Notes under the pieces: model-generated
Seen by the model: only the letters and a program-made list of their open reading frames with translations
The model's database searches: none
Told to the model about the DNA's origin: nothing
Assembly (NCBI RefSeq): GCF_045679555.1
Contig: NC_092094.1
Span: forward strand, 14,018,612-14,082,611
Reading direction: 5' to 3'
Source of the DNA: Salvelinus alpinus
Lineage: Eukaryota > Chordata > Actinopteri > Salmoniformes > Salmonidae
Length of the DNA stretch: 64,000 nucleotides
Made by a program: the position numbers and the translations under genes
Shown: in pieces, positions 46,176 to 60,950 of the stretch
How the letters are laid out: each line of letters opens with the position of its first letter
How positions within the stretch are numbered: the stretch's first letter is position 1

Positions 46176-47198
46176 ATGGCCAAGACCAGAGAACTGTGTA
46201 AGGACATCAGGGATAAAATTGTAGACCTGCACAAGGCTGGGATGGGCTACAGGACAATAGGCAAGCAGCTTGGTGAGAAGGCAACAACTGTTGGCGCAAT
46301 TATTCGAAAATGGAAGAAGTTCAAGATGACGGTCAATCACCCTCGGTCTGGTGCTCCATGCAAGATCTCACCTCGTGGGGCATCAATAATCATGAGGAAG
46401 GTGAGGGATCAGCCCAGATCTACACGGCAGGACCTGGTCAATGACCTAAAGAGAGCTGGGACCACAGTCTCAAAGAAAACCATTAGTAACACACTACGCC
46501 GTCATGGATTAAAATCCTGCAGCGCACGCAAGGTCCCCCTGCTCAAGCCAGCACATGTCCAGGCCCGTCTGAAGTTTGCCAATGACCATCTGGATGATCC
46601 AGAGGAGGAATGGGAGAAGGTCATGTGGTCTGATGAGACAAAAATATAGCTTTTTGGTCTAATCTCCACTCGCCGTGTTTGGAGGAAGAAGAAGGATGAG
46701 TACAACTCCAAGAACACCATCCCAACCGTGAAGCATGGAGGTGGAAACATCATTCTTTGGGGATGCTTTTCTGCAAAGGGGACAGGACGACTGCACCGTA
46801 TTGAGGGGATGATGGATGGGGCCATGTATCGCGAGATCTTGGCCAACAACCTCCTTCCCTCAGTAAGAGCATTGAAGATGGGTCGTGGCTGGGTCTTCCA
46901 GCATGACAACGACCCAAAACACACAGCCAGGGCAACTAAGGAGTGGCTCCGTAAGAAGCATCTCAAGGTCCTGGAGTGGCCTAGCCAGTCTCCAGACCTG
47001 AACCCATTAGAAAATCTTTGGAGGGAGCTGAAAGTCCGTATTGCCCAGGGACAGCCCCGAAACCTGAAGGATCTGGAGAAGGTCTGTATGGAGGAGTGGG
47101 CCAAAATCCCTGCTGCAGTGTGTGCAAACCTGGTCAAGAACTACAGGAAACGTATGATCTCTGTAATTGCAAACAAAGGTTTCTGTACCAAATATTAA
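46176..47198 (+). pseudogene. Tc1 transposase, full length with one nonsense codon
   Basis: 340 codons in one frame with a single TAG at codon 158 (46647-46649). Residues 1-115 form two helix-turn-helix units joined by a short basic linker (HPRSGAP). The nuclear-localisation-like patch is RKWKKFK. Catalytic triad: D153 (WSDETK, five codons before the stop), D244 ([11 protein letters not shown]) and E279 (PLENLWREL), spacing DD34E. The C-terminus is NKGFCTKY. Except for the stop and perhaps a few substitutions the protein looks intact. TAG readthrough is possible but not shown. Confidence 0.93.
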
Positions 47199-47414
47199 GT
47201 TCTGCTTTTCTGATGTATCAAATACTTATGTCATGCAATAAAATGCAAATTAATTACTTAAAAATCATACAATGTGATTTTCAGGATTTTTGTTTTAGAT
47301 TCTGTCTCTCACAGTTGAAGTGTACCTATGATAAAAATTACAGACCTCTACATGCTTTGTAAGTAGGAAAACCTGCAAAATCAGCAGTGTATCAAATACT
47401 TGTTCTCCCCACTG

Positions 47415-49911
<2,497 letters not shown>

Positions 49912-50087
49912 CTGTGGAGGTTGCTGAGGGGAGGATGGCTCATAATAATGGCTGGAACGGAGTCAATGGAATGGCATCAAACACATGGAAACCACGTCTT
50001 TGATGTATTGGATATCATTCCAGCTTTTCCTCTCCAGCCATTACCATGAGCCGTCCTCCCCAATTAAGGTGCCACCAACCTCTTGTG
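49912..50087. mobile_element. hAT-type MITE with 8-bp target duplication
   Basis: It starts CTGTGGAGGTTGCTGAGGGG and ends CACCAACCTCTTGTG. The two halves are inverted copies (GGCTCATAATAATGGCTGGA against CCAGCCATTACCATGAGCC). A perfect ATGCCACT duplication flanks it (49904-49911 and 50088-50095). It is a common salmonid MITE. Confidence 0.9.
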
Positions 50088-51602
50088 ATGCCACTTGTTT
50101 GAAATTCTAGTGATTGGTCCAAATCATACCTGTCACTTTACGTTTGTGGTCATGTGAGTAGGAAGTGGAGAGCAAAATGGCTTTGATGGGGGAATTAATG
50201 GATCTGTTATTATGATATATTGTATTGACAAGATAGTCGAGTGACCGCTCTAACAAACTAAATTCATGTCCTCTAAGATTGAAGGCAGGCGGGAGGAGTC
50301 GAGATCAGGCAGGACCATTCTAGCCAATGAGAGGGCAGATACACGTGTGAAAAACAGGCACAAGTCCATTATAACGTTTTTTTCAAAGTTGCCGAAATGT
50401 CACATGCGTCTAATTATATCAGTGCATTCGTAACAACCTAAACATTACGAAACTTATATTAGATCAAATAAGCCTCACTTAGCAAATTAACAATTGCATT
50501 TTTTGTTGACCAAATTCAACACTCTCATTGACCTTCATACAAAATGTTCATGGTCAGATTTTGGGTGGAGTAACCCCTCTCGCTTTGCCTTTTCCACTCT
50601 GACTGCTCTCACATAAGTACTTCCTATCATCACCAATCAGTGGTGAGATTGATTTCTCCCCTGGGAAATTCCATACGAGATTGGCCTAAAGACATTAATG
50701 TTTTGGATCTTCCTGAAATGGAATCTATAGAATTATCCTTTGGGGGAAGGATGTTTGGCATACCTTTGAAATCTGTATTCAAAATTATTATTGAGAAATA
50801 CCTACTGTAATTCAAGTTAGGTATTTTGTGACATTTTGGCCTTACGCAGGATTTCTTTAAGACAATACAACAATGTAGATGCTATAAAGTCAGTCTTCTC
50901 ATTTGAAACCTTACCGTGTGCTCTGAAATATGAATAGTGCTTAGAATGAAGATACAATTTCCGTACATTCATTTATGGATAATAACAAATATAAATGTAA
51001 ATATCTCAAAACATACCCTTTTAGTTTTGATTCATTTTTAGACATATTGTTTTAAACAATACATGACTTCCTAAAAATACATGATCATTTTTGGGTTGGA
51101 AACGACAGCTTATGCCCAGGGCTTGTGCAATCCGAAAAGTGTAATTAATAGTCAATAAATTAGAAATATAAAAAAAAAAAAAATGGTCTCATGAACATGC
51201 CATAGTGTTGAACATGGGCCCAATCTCACTGCTTTGACTTTGAGATGTGTGTGTTGTTATAGTTGTTCTTTCACTAACTCTCTTCTTTCTCCTCTGTTTT
51301 ATCCCACTATTGATTCAGTGGAACATGTGACCTGTCTTTTCTTATGAAAATGTCTCACCCAACCTGCCGAAGGGCCTTCTTCTCCATGATATGGCACCAC
51401 CGCACTATACAGGTTATGCCACACCCTTTGTGTGCGTGTTGTTCTAGTTGTGTGTATCTCTACGGCTTCTACCTCCAACACCATGTACACCCAGGGTGTT
51501 AAGGTGGACATAGTCGAGTCGTTTATGTTCCTGGGGGTCCATATAAAAAGCTGGACTAGGGCATGAATACACTCCCTTACATGTTTTATGTGGGTTAAAG
51601 TA
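50088..51602. other. Unassigned sequence
   Basis: No gene or repeat recognised, apart from an A-run near 51170-51183. Confidence 0.4.
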
Positions 51603-52400
51603 AAATCAAATCAAAGTCAAATTTTCTTGGTCACATACACGTGGTTAGCAGATGGAAATGTGAGTGTAGCGAAATTCTTGTGCTTCTAGATCAGACTATG
51701 CAGTGATATCTAACAAGTAATCTAACAAATTCATATCAACTACCTTATACACACAAATACACAGAAATGTAAAGGGATGAATAGAATATGTACATACAAA
51801 TATATGGATGAGCGATGGCCGTGCCGCATAGGCAAGATGCAGTAGATGGTATAGAGTACAGTATATACATATGAGATGAGTATTGTAGGATATGTACACA
51901 TTATTAAAGTGGCGCTATTTAAAGTGACTAGTGATACCTTTATTAAGTCCATTTACTTAAGTGGCCAGAGATTTAAGTCTGTATGTTGGCAGCAGCCTCT
52001 CTGAGTTAGTGATGGCTGTATAACAGTCTGATGGCCTTGAGATAGAAGCTGTTTTAGAGTCTCTCGGTCCCAGCTTTGATGCACCTGTACTGACCTCGCC
52101 TTCTGGATGATAGCGGGTGAACAGGCAGTGGCTCTGGTGGTTGTTGTCCTTAATGATCTTTTTGGCCTTTCTGTGACATCGGGTGCTGTAGGTGTCCTGG
52201 AGGGCAGGTAGTTTTCCCCCGGTAATGCGTTGTGCAGACCGCACTACCCTCTGGAGAGCCTTGTCGTTGAGGGTGGTGCAGTTACCGTACCAGGCGGTGA
52301 TACAGCCCGACAGGATGCTCTCGATTGTGCATCTCTAAAGGTTTGTGAGTGTTTTAGACGACAAGCCACATTTCTTCAGCCTCCTGAGGTTGAACTTACT
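51603..52400 (-). mobile_element. 5'-truncated LINE, minus strand
   Basis: The left edge is AAATCAAATCAAAGTCAAAT (inverted tail), followed by GCAGATG and TGTAGCGAAATTCTTGTGCT. Coding remnants on the minus strand: MRSAQRITGGKLPALQDTYS and the family end. Same family as 40993-42245. The 5' edge is at about CCTGAGGTTGAAC (52397). Confidence 0.85.
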
Positions 52401-52764
52401 TTTATTTGTGACCTTATCTAATGTTAGATTTTTGAGGCATCAAATCTGGCTCACATCCAACAGTCTTTCTCTGAGACATGAAAAGCTGGCAGCACAACAA
52501 AAAAAAACAAGTCTGTAAGCATTTTGAAAAGGTTGAACTTGTCAGCTGGAGTTCACACGATATTCAAATGAGCCATTAGAGCAGACATAATTTAGGGAAT
52601 GACTTTACAATTATCAGCCATTATTGGAGCAGTTCGAGACGAGTCCCTCAAGTGAATTATCCATCAATTCTCAGCAGTTACAATGGACATTAAGAATCGA
52701 AGAATAAATCAAAGTTATACTTCATTTGCGCGTGCTGGCTATCTCCATAAGTTTTAATGTCATT
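52401..52764. other. Unassigned; possible conserved non-coding segment
   Basis: Between two LINE fragments. 52550-52720 is non-repetitive with homeobox-like ATTA/TAAT cores (CATAATTTAGG, CAATTATCAGCCATTATTGG). Function unknown. Confidence 0.3.
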
Positions 52765-53012
52765 TTCTCAAGTACAGTGAAAGGCCTTTCTTGCAAGCTC
52801 TAAACCCAACAATGCAGTAATCAATATCAATATAGTAAAATAACATAAAGTAGAACAAAAACATGCAAGATATAAGAAATAAGAAGAACACGAGAAGTAA
52901 GTAAGCTATATACAGGGTGAGTTCCAGTACCAGCCCCCCCAATCCTGTTTCCTGTTTCCTGTAGTCCACGATCAGCTTGTTGGTCTTACTGAAGTTGAGG
53001 GAGAGGTTGTTA
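52765..53012 (-). mobile_element. LINE fragments, minus strand
   Basis: 3' tail-like sequence (CAGTGAAAGGCCTTTCTTGC) is joined to a coding scrap (TCCTGTAGTCCACGATCAGC, then TGAGGGAGAGGTTGTTAAC), which is the inverted region after the FADD box in related LINEs. A large internal deletion joins them. Confidence 0.7.
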
Positions 53013-54499
53013 ACAGATTACTGCTGTGTTTCAGCCCCTACAGACTATACGCTAGAATTTAGTAAAAGTTGAGCTCGTATTATTGTGCATTTTGTATTGA
53101 TTTCTTCATCTGCAATCAGGTTCATACAGTACACTACATGTTACTCCATAAAGAGTGAACCATCCATCCCTACGTCCTCCTAACTAAATACATGGTTCCT
53201 TCCTGCGGCGATTTGTGCAGCTGGTGTCAGTCTGTCTGTGTGTGTGTTTGTTCCATCTGTGTGTTTGTGCGCGCTTGTGCGTCCGTGCGCGTCCATGTAT
53301 GTCCGTGTGCATAGAGGGTGGGAACGCAGCAGCTTCAACCCTGACTGTGGAGTATAATACTGCACAGAGCCCTAGAGGTCGAAGAGGATCCTCCAGTCAT
53401 GTTTACTGAACCCAGGGGGAGTCTACTTCCTCCCAGGGTATTTATGGAGGTATGATCCCCTGGCTGGGAGCTTCTGCTGGGTCAACTCATATCCTGTACA
53501 GAACTGACCTGGCTCTCGCATTCACCAGGGTGACTGGGCTACGGTCAGATCCTATAGCAGATCCCAGACACAAGCTAGTCTATTGTAGCAGTCTACTCAC
53601 ATTCATTTCTGTATAGCAGTTCATGCCCCCATGAGGTGCTGCCATAGATTTACAGTAGAAGTGCCCATCCAAAAAAGCTCAAGGTCATTGGCCACAGATA
53701 AAATGATGTTAAATCACGTTATATCCCCCATAGCTTTGATTGGACTGATTATGTCATCGTCATATTTTCTAAATCTTAGCTAGCAAGCTAAATAAGCACT
53801 CATCATGACTTACGTCGACAATCTACTGGCAACTCCTTTTCAAACCTTGTCATATTCTATAGCTAGAGGACTCCTGATATCTCCAGGAGTGATGAGTATA
53901 TATTTTTTGGTCCTTATCTGTTTTGGTCTAGTACTGTCTTTTTGCTAGCTAGGGCCATCTACTTTAAGTGCTGCCTGTCTTCCCAGTAGCCTACTTGGTG
54001 TGTGAACTGCTGACTGCTCATAACATGCAAATGATTGTTGACACATCAACTATGATTTAGGGGCAGTGCAATTTGTGACTTGTTTTGGTAATCAGTGGCT
54101 GTATTGGAGGAGGAGTGGTTTCTACTCTCCTAGGCAATCAGCAATTTGTACAGAGAAATGTGATCTTCACCTTTGCTAGGCAGTTAGCAATTAGTGTTAG
54201 GTCTTCAGTCTCCCCTGGTTTCTCAGCAGTGGCTGTGTCAGCGCCGGTCGTGTCTGCAAAACTAAAACCTTCGCTGAAACAAAGATGGTTCTGCCGAGTT
54301 GTTGGAGGGAGGAAAGAGAGGTAGGCTTCACACCACTCTCTCACTTGAGTTTCTTATATAGTTATTTTCTGATGATCTCATTTTCCTCTTTTGTAGCTTT
54401 GGTAACTGTGTGTTTTCTATACCTGTTTACTCCTCGCCCTGTAGCCCTTACAGATGCTCCCCACCCCTTGGCTGCAATCCTTCTAATTTAGTTTACCCT
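53013..54499. other. Unassigned sequence
   Basis: GT-rich stretch with CGTGCGCG at 53230-53310. No gene recognised; the short frames have no known domains. Confidence 0.4.
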
Positions 54500-54529
54500 G
54501 CGCGCACAACCCATATGGAATTCCGGGTC

Positions 54530-56870
54530 TCTGGCAGTGTTTGTATCTTCCGATCTGCAGTCAAGAATGCAGCATTCATCTCAGCCTATGCTGCCCTTCA
54601 GTCCCTTGACCTTTTGGCCCTGACGGAGACATGGATCACCCCAGAAAACACTGCTACTCCAGCTGCTCTCTCTTCATCTGACTATGTTTTTCTCTCATAG
54701 TCCGAGAGCATTTGGTTGTCGCGGTGGTGGTACAGGGCTACACAACTGGAGATTTTCTAATTTCTCACTCAATAACCTGTCCATCTCATTTGAATTCCAT
54801 GCTGTCACTTGTCCATTAAAGCTTAACATTGTTGTCATCTATCACCCACCAGGTGCCCTTGGAAAGTTCTTCAATGTGCTTGACACCTTGATAAGCTAAT
54901 TTCCTGACGATGGCTCACCGCTCTTCGTACTTGGCAACTTCAACCTCCTTATGTCTGCCTTCAATCATTTCTTTTCAACTCTCTTCCCCTCCTTGCATCT
55001 TTCGACCACACCCTTTCCCAATCCCCTCCAACTCACAAGGCAGAGGCTGTTCACCTACTCATCTTACTGCAACCCCCCTCCAGTTTCTGATCACTTTGTC
55101 TGTCTCCCTCTCCTCCAACCCTAGCCACTCAGCCCCTACCCAGATGGTCATGCGCCGTCACAATTTATCGCTTTCTTCCACGTCTCTTTCCTCTTAAATC
55201 CTATCTCTCCCTTCTGCTAAATCCTTCTTCCTCCTGTCTCCTGATTCTGCCTCTTTGACCCTACTCCCCTCCCTTTCTGCATTCTATGACTCGCACTGTC
55301 CCCTTTCCTCCCGGCCGGCTCGGCCCTCCCCTCCTGCTCCGTGGCTGAGTGACTCATTACAAGCTTACAGAACAGGGCTTCCTCTGTATCCGCTGTTAAA
55401 GCCACTTTCTATCACTCTAAACCTAAACTCTTTTCCACCTTCTCCTCCCTCCTTAATGCTGCCCCCCCTTCTCCCTCTCTACGGATTACTTTGTCAACCA
55501 CTTTTAAAAGAATGTTGACGGCATCCGCTCCTCATTCACTCAGCGTATTGAGTCCACTGGTACCACTCACAAATCAATGGTTGATTTAAGGTTAGGGAGA
55601 AGTACAGTGAATAGTGCCACTTTTTAGGATGCCAATATAAATGAATGTATTTATGGTTGTTTGTAATTTTGTCTTGTTTTTAATCATTATATGTGTTATT
55701 ATTTTTACCATCGAGGACCACTTTGGAAACAAGCATTTTAATTGATACTTTCAAGTGATATCCTCTGGGTCCACATTGTACATTTTGTTGTATATGTCTG
55801 TTACCCAAAATAAACTAAATTCAACATACAGAACTACCATATGCCTTGTCCTCTCTCTTCCCTCTCTCACCAGATGAAATCCTGCGACTATTGAGGTATT
55901 GCCGCCCGACAACCTGCCCGCTTGACCCCAGCCCCTCCTCCCTTCTCCAGACCATCTCTGGAGAACTTCTCACTTCCCTCATCAACTCATCCCTGACCCC
56001 TAGCTGTCCCCTCAGAATTAACAATGTCCCGAGTTGCTTCACTCCTCAATTAACCAACATTAGGCTAATCTGACGTCAAACTATGGACCTGTATCCCCCT
56101 CTCTTCTTTCCAAAACACTTGAGCGTGCCGTCTCTCAACTCTCTTATTTCTCTCAGAACGATCTTGACCCTAACCAGTCAGGCTTCAAGACTGTCACTCA
56201 ACCGAGACTGCTCTTCTGTGCATGGAGGCTCTCTGCACTACCAAAGCTGACACTCCTCTGTTCTCATCCTCCTAGATATATCTGCTGCCTTTGACACTGT
56301 GAACCATCAGATCCTTCTGTCCACCCTCTCAGGGCTGGGCGTATCAGGCTCTGCACACTTTTGGATTGCATTCTACCTGACAGGCCGCTCCTACCAGGCG
56401 CCGTGGAGTGTCTGCACCACGAACACTCACTTCTGGTGTCCCCCAGGGCTTGGTTCTAGGCCCTCTTTTCTCTATACACCAAGTCACTCTGCAAACAAGA
56501 CGGAGCTGCTCTTCCTCCCAGGGAAGGCCTGCCCGCTCAGCTCTCCATCACGGTTGACAACTCCAGTGTTGCCCTCCCGGAGTGCAAAGTACCTTGGCCT
56601 TGACCCTGGACAACACACTGTTGTTCTCTGCAGACATCAAAGCTGTGACTGGCTCCTGCAGGTTCATGCTTTACAACATCCCTAGAGTACGACCCTTCCT
56701 CACACAGGAAGCGCCGCAGGTACCACCAGGTTTTCAACCTTCCCAAGTTCTCTCATGTCACACTGCTCCTCCACACACTCCACTGGCTTCCAGTTGAAGC
56801 TCGCCTACGGAGCAGCAAGAGGAACTGCCCCTCCCAACCTTCAGGCTATGCCCAAACCCTACACCCCAAC
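54530..56870 (+). pseudogene. L2-like endonuclease/reverse transcriptase remnant
   Basis: LDLLALTETWITPENTA (endonuclease Glu, ~54620), LNIVVIYHPPGALGKF, LFVLGNFNL (GDFN with Asp changed to Asn) and VSDHFVCLPL. After the insertion: EILRLLRYCRPTTCPLDP, AFDTVNHQILLSTLS (motif A, ~56290), LTGRSYQ, then an out-of-frame remnant of the GxPQG box. The YADD box is deleted. End: LLLHTLHWLPVEARLRSSK in another frame. It has been dead for a long time. Confidence 0.75.
55570..55840 (+). mobile_element. Inserted AT-rich element, probably a LINE 3' end
   Basis: The surrounding L2-like coding DNA is CT/GC-rich. This block is AT-rich and ends ACCCAAAATAAACTAAATTC, reminiscent of a LINE tail. The family is uncertain. 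Confidence 0.45.
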
Positions 56871-56906
56871 CTCTGGTCTTGGTGTCGGGAGAAATTTAGT
56901 CAGTCA

Positions 56907-57060
56907 GGGTTCTTCCGCTGTCCTTATAGGAGAACCCTTTTTGGTTCCAGGTATAACTATTTTGAGTTCCATGTATAACCCTTACCACAGAGCATTCTAT
57001 TTAGAACCAAAAAAGGGTTCTCCTATGGGTACAGCCAAATAATATTTTTTTCTAAGAGTG
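56907..57060. mobile_element. Foldback MITE, ACACTCTTAGAAAAA/GGTTC family
   Basis: Inverted matches: GCTGTCCTTATAGGAGAACC (left) and GGGTTCTCCTATGGGTACAG (right), ending TTTTTTTCTAAGAGTGTT. Related pieces are at 60867-60950 and 62214-62340. Confidence 0.75.
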
Positions 57061-58009
57061 TTGACCCTGAAGTCACTTAGGTCAATCGTTTCTTCGATAG
57101 TCATTGTCAGAAAAGGTACAGTTCTATATTGCTGTTCACAGCAGCACAATAGTGTATTCATACTGACATGTTTGTTGGCTCTATTTACTCATGATGAAAA
57201 CAATGGTATGAGTTCAGATGCTTTAAGTTAGATGATGGCATCACCCCTCAAATGAACAGTTGTTTAAATCAAATACCTTTTTAGAGGAAGGGAAGTCAGA
57301 TCCTTTTTTGAATCATTTTCTGTGTCGTTGGTGTAAGGTATTTGTTTCCATCAACTTTTGTATAATTATCACAAAACACAGCTCTGCAACGCTGCATATT
57401 TGGATATGTGTACTTTATTCATATCTCATCATATACATTTGTTTACATTTATACAAAAATACAGTAGTGTTGCCCAGCGTTTGCCTGGGTCGGAATGATG
57501 TTTTCTTTTGGCACCCAGATTAACTTCCTGCCTACACGTATTTTTATAGTGGGACACTAAGCTAGAGACCAAAACCACTGTTCAGGGATCAACTAATTTC
57601 AACCAAAATAAGTAAAACAACATATAACTGATACCAGAACAGTTCTTCAGGGCTCTTTCTCTTTTCAACATGGTAGCACCCTATTATTCCATATATAGTT
57701 CACTACTCCTGGCCAGAGCCCTATGGGCCCTGGTCAAAAGTAGTGAATTATATAGGGTAATGGGGTGCCATTTGGGACAATGACTATCTCTGTGTGTTCA
57801 TAGGCTCTAAAGACAGACAGGAAAATGGGGGATGCCACCACATTTCTGTTCACAGCTTAAACCATGTTTCAACTCATCACAACATTCATACAATATGTAA
57901 AACACCCGCAAAACTTCTGAAGTTGACTCTTTAGAAGCGTACATACTGTTTTTGTTGTGGCAATAAAAAATGTTTCATTTTTCAATGTATCACGATGCTT
58001 ATTACAAAG
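57061..58009. other. Repeat-poor, unassigned
   Basis: Lies downstream of the minus-strand host gene (61812-62463). It could be 3' untranslated or intergenic sequence. A minus-strand AATAAA occurs near 57411. Confidence 0.35.
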
Positions 58010-58365
58010 TAGGGCTGTCAAACGATAAAAATAAAAAATCAAGTTAATCGCTGGATTTGCTGTGATTAATCATAAATTCATAATTTGCTCAATTGTTATA
58101 CAAAAAGCATTGTCGTCTTGATTTTGTCCAAAATAACGGTTAGCAAAAATCAAGTAACTTGATAAAGCACACTTTCTTTTAACCTCATTGTCAACTTGTT
58201 TTGACATCACATTGTTTGTTTTTAGCTGTATATATTATGTATTTTGGACGTTTTCATTGTATTCTGAATAATTACTGACAATGCGATTAATCATGATTTA
58301 AAAACAAATTGTGCTTACATTAGATTTTTTTTACTCAAGTCAAGTGATTAACTCTGACAGCCCTA
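58010..58365. mobile_element. hAT-like MITE, TAGGGCTGTCAA ends
   Basis: Termini TAGGGCTGTCAAACGAT and ACTCTGACAGCCCTA. An 8-bp target duplication with 7/8 identity flanks it (TTACAAAG at 58002-58009, ATACAAAG at 58366-58373). Internal GATTAATCATAAA repeats. A fragment of the same family is at 45590-45730. Confidence 0.88.
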
Positions 58366-59868
58366 ATACAAAGTCATTTATTTTGGGGATAAAATAATTA
58401 TCTTAAAGCTTTAATACAACAAAACAACAGTTAATCACACCAAGCGTTTTCAGCTACTCATGCTGAAATTGACACTTTTGCTCAGAACTATATGAACACC
58501 AATGTGGTATTTTTTTTAACATTCACTCCATTTTGCACTATAAATACTCTTCTAAGAGAAAAGTCCAATAGGCAAATTCCCCAAATACACTTGATGAAGT
58601 AAACAGGTTTTTACCAGTGGAACCGTTTCCTATACAAAGTACAACACCTAAAACATTACATGCAGACAGAATTGCAATTTGGAGTTTGAATGCATTCTTC
58701 TGTCACATGTTATTTAGTGTAGAATTGATTTATAAGAGCTTAGTGTTGTGGAGTATTAGTGTTCAAATGAAAAGGGTTATTGCTCTAACTAATGTGTGTC
58801 CTGATATTTAAAATGGCTTTCACTTAGGCTTAGGGTCCATTTGTTTGAATTAGAGTGATAATTATGTATTGGAATAAGGGTAATGGGTTAACGTAGAGGT
58901 GCCACAAAGACAACATGAGTACCAGGTCATTTCCATTGGTCGGAGATCATTATAACCAGCTGGGCAATGATGCGACACTCTTCTCTAGGATTTGTCTACA
59001 ACACTTTTTAGCAGACTGGTCTATCTATCCCATTGGTTCATGGTCACTGAGAGACAACCAACACCTATTGATGAGATGGTCTCTTGTCCGCCATGTTGGT
59101 TTTTTAGTCAGTGGTTTGTCGCCATTACTGTGTTGTCTCCTGGTGAGTTTGTGAAATGTCATACACAAAATACTGTGCATAAAACAATGATCTAACTGCT
59201 CTTGGATCAAACAGCATAATGATATATTTTAATGTATCACCTGTATTCATGATGGAGTCATGATGGAGTCCAAACAAGGCACAAAACCACGATTGTACAA
59301 GGTACAAGGGGTGAGAACGCCAAATGGCGAAAGTGAGGGAATGCATGTATTGGTACAAGTACAGTTAAGCTTGCATTGGCTAACTTAATACACAAGGTTT
59401 AAGTTCTCTCTCTTTGCCAAAGTATGTCAACAATAGCAGTCCATGCTTATTTGAGAGCTTGCATTTATGCAATTGCATAATGTCATGGATTGGGCAATTT
59501 TCATCATGCCTAAGATGGCAACTGAATTGTGCAAAAATGCCAATAATTTCCTAGGTACTCTTCTAATTTCTATAATAGTTACAGGGATACATCTGTGAAT
59601 CATGGAATGCATCCTCTCTGGATTCATTGTCAGACACTCTCCTCACAGATCATATCACTTTTCTAAATCATGGTACATTTTAGATGCCGGTCCTCTCAAA
59701 AAACGTTGTTATATTCAGGGTTTTGTATTTAGACTTGTTTGAGAAATGAATCTCTTAGTTCCCTTGCTGTATAGGCTACTGACAGCTATTTGAAACACAA
59801 TTCAATAGGGTGCTCTATATTTTCGTAGCTGTTTATTTACCACCATAAACCGCTGCTGGCACTAAGAC
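58366..59868. other. Repeat-poor, unassigned
   Basis: No gene recognised. It may include the 3' untranslated region or downstream flank of the minus-strand gene. Confidence 0.35.
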
Positions 59869-59943
59869 GAGCTGTAAGCATTTCACTGATTGTCTACACC
59901 TGTTGTTTACGAAGCATGTGACGAATAAAATAACATTTGATTT
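59869..59943 (+). mobile_element. LINE 3'-tail scrap
   Basis: AGCATTTCACTGATTGTCTA, then GTGACGAATAAAATAACATT and TGATTTGG; same tail type as the LINE ending at 22018. Confidence 0.7.
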
Positions 59944-60866
59944 GGAGTGAAAAGTAAAAAGAACATGTTTGAACTCACCTTGAATTCATAGCTTTGAGCC
60001 ACCTTAACATGTTGTTGAACTGTAATACAGTTGTTTACATGCAACATACAGAAAATACCTTATGGGTGGTTAAGCTGCAATATACCAGAGCCGAGTTATA
60101 CTGTAATTGATGATACACGTAGTTAATCTCAGTCTCCAGAATCTGATACTGTGCTGGTTTACTTACTGCTAGTCCACCTCTTTCTTGTGCATTGAGAGCA
60201 TAGAAACACCGAGAGTTATCAGACCCCTTAAACGTTTTATCTAAATCAATATGGATATGTAGTATCTACCCTTGCTTGACCATTGATTGCTATAGGGAGA
60301 ATTCTTAATGTATATAATGGGTAAAATGTAAGTTAGTCAAAGCAGCAATTTTTTTGTACATTTACACCTCCAACCAAAGTCTTTTGTACAACCCATTCAT
60401 AAGCAATTAACCACACCATCATACACTCATATGTACATCCCTCTATGGCTGTCTTAATAATATAGATAATGCACGTGTTCATACATGCTTATGTGCTGCT
60501 TATGAGGACTTAATGCATGGCAGAAGAATGGGTTATAATGCGCCCTTGTAGACCTTTTCCTGCTCATTTAGTATTTTTATAGATAAGCTGAATCATTGTC
60601 TGTTTAGTTTTTTTCAACCGAAGCAACACGGTGCTGTCAGCATTCTGAGTAAATAAATAAATAAATCACACAACCTCATCCATTCGGTACATACACGGCC
60701 AAAAACATGAAACAAAACAGATGCTTAGATCTGAGAATATTTCTAGCTAACTAATTTCAACATTTGTTCTCAGGGAATGTCCAATGAAGACCCAGATGAA
60801 GATGGAAATGGAGTAGAATGCTGCTGAGAAGAAGATGAGGAAAGTGAGGGCGACTAGAGGTAGTCA
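59944..60866. other. Repeat-poor, unassigned
   Basis: Nothing recognised. Confidence 0.35.
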
Positions 60867-60950
60867 TTTATTTTTCAGTCCTCTGTGGAAAGGGTTCTAC
60901 ATGGAACCCAAAAGAGTTCTACCTGGAATCAAAAAGGGTTCTTCGAAAAA
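60867..60950. mobile_element. Fragment of the GGTTC foldback family
   Basis: AAGGGTTCTACATGGAACCC and AAAAAGGGTTCTTCGAAAAA match parts of 62214-62340. Confidence 0.65.

Larger units (their letters stand above)
45808..47414 (+). mobile_element. Near-intact Tc1-like transposon, ~200-bp inverted repeats
   Basis: 1,607 bp, flanked by TA inside a TATC array. Ends CAGTGGGGAGAACAAGTATT and AATACTTGTTCTCCCCACTG. Inverted arms (45808-46006 and 47216-47414) differ at only about five positions in ~200, so the copy is young. One transposase gene is present with a TATA box upstream. Tc1 families of this general type have been reported to move horizontally among fish and lampreys. Confidence 0.93.
54500..56880 (+). 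mobile_element. Decayed L2-like LINE
   Basis: Endonuclease and reverse-transcriptase remnants lie in order on the plus strand with many frameshifts. It is interrupted by an AT-rich insertion (~55570-55840). Confidence 0.75.

Noticed and set aside
46502..47137. 211-residue minus-strand frame
   Set aside because: Antisense shadow of the Tc1 transposase.
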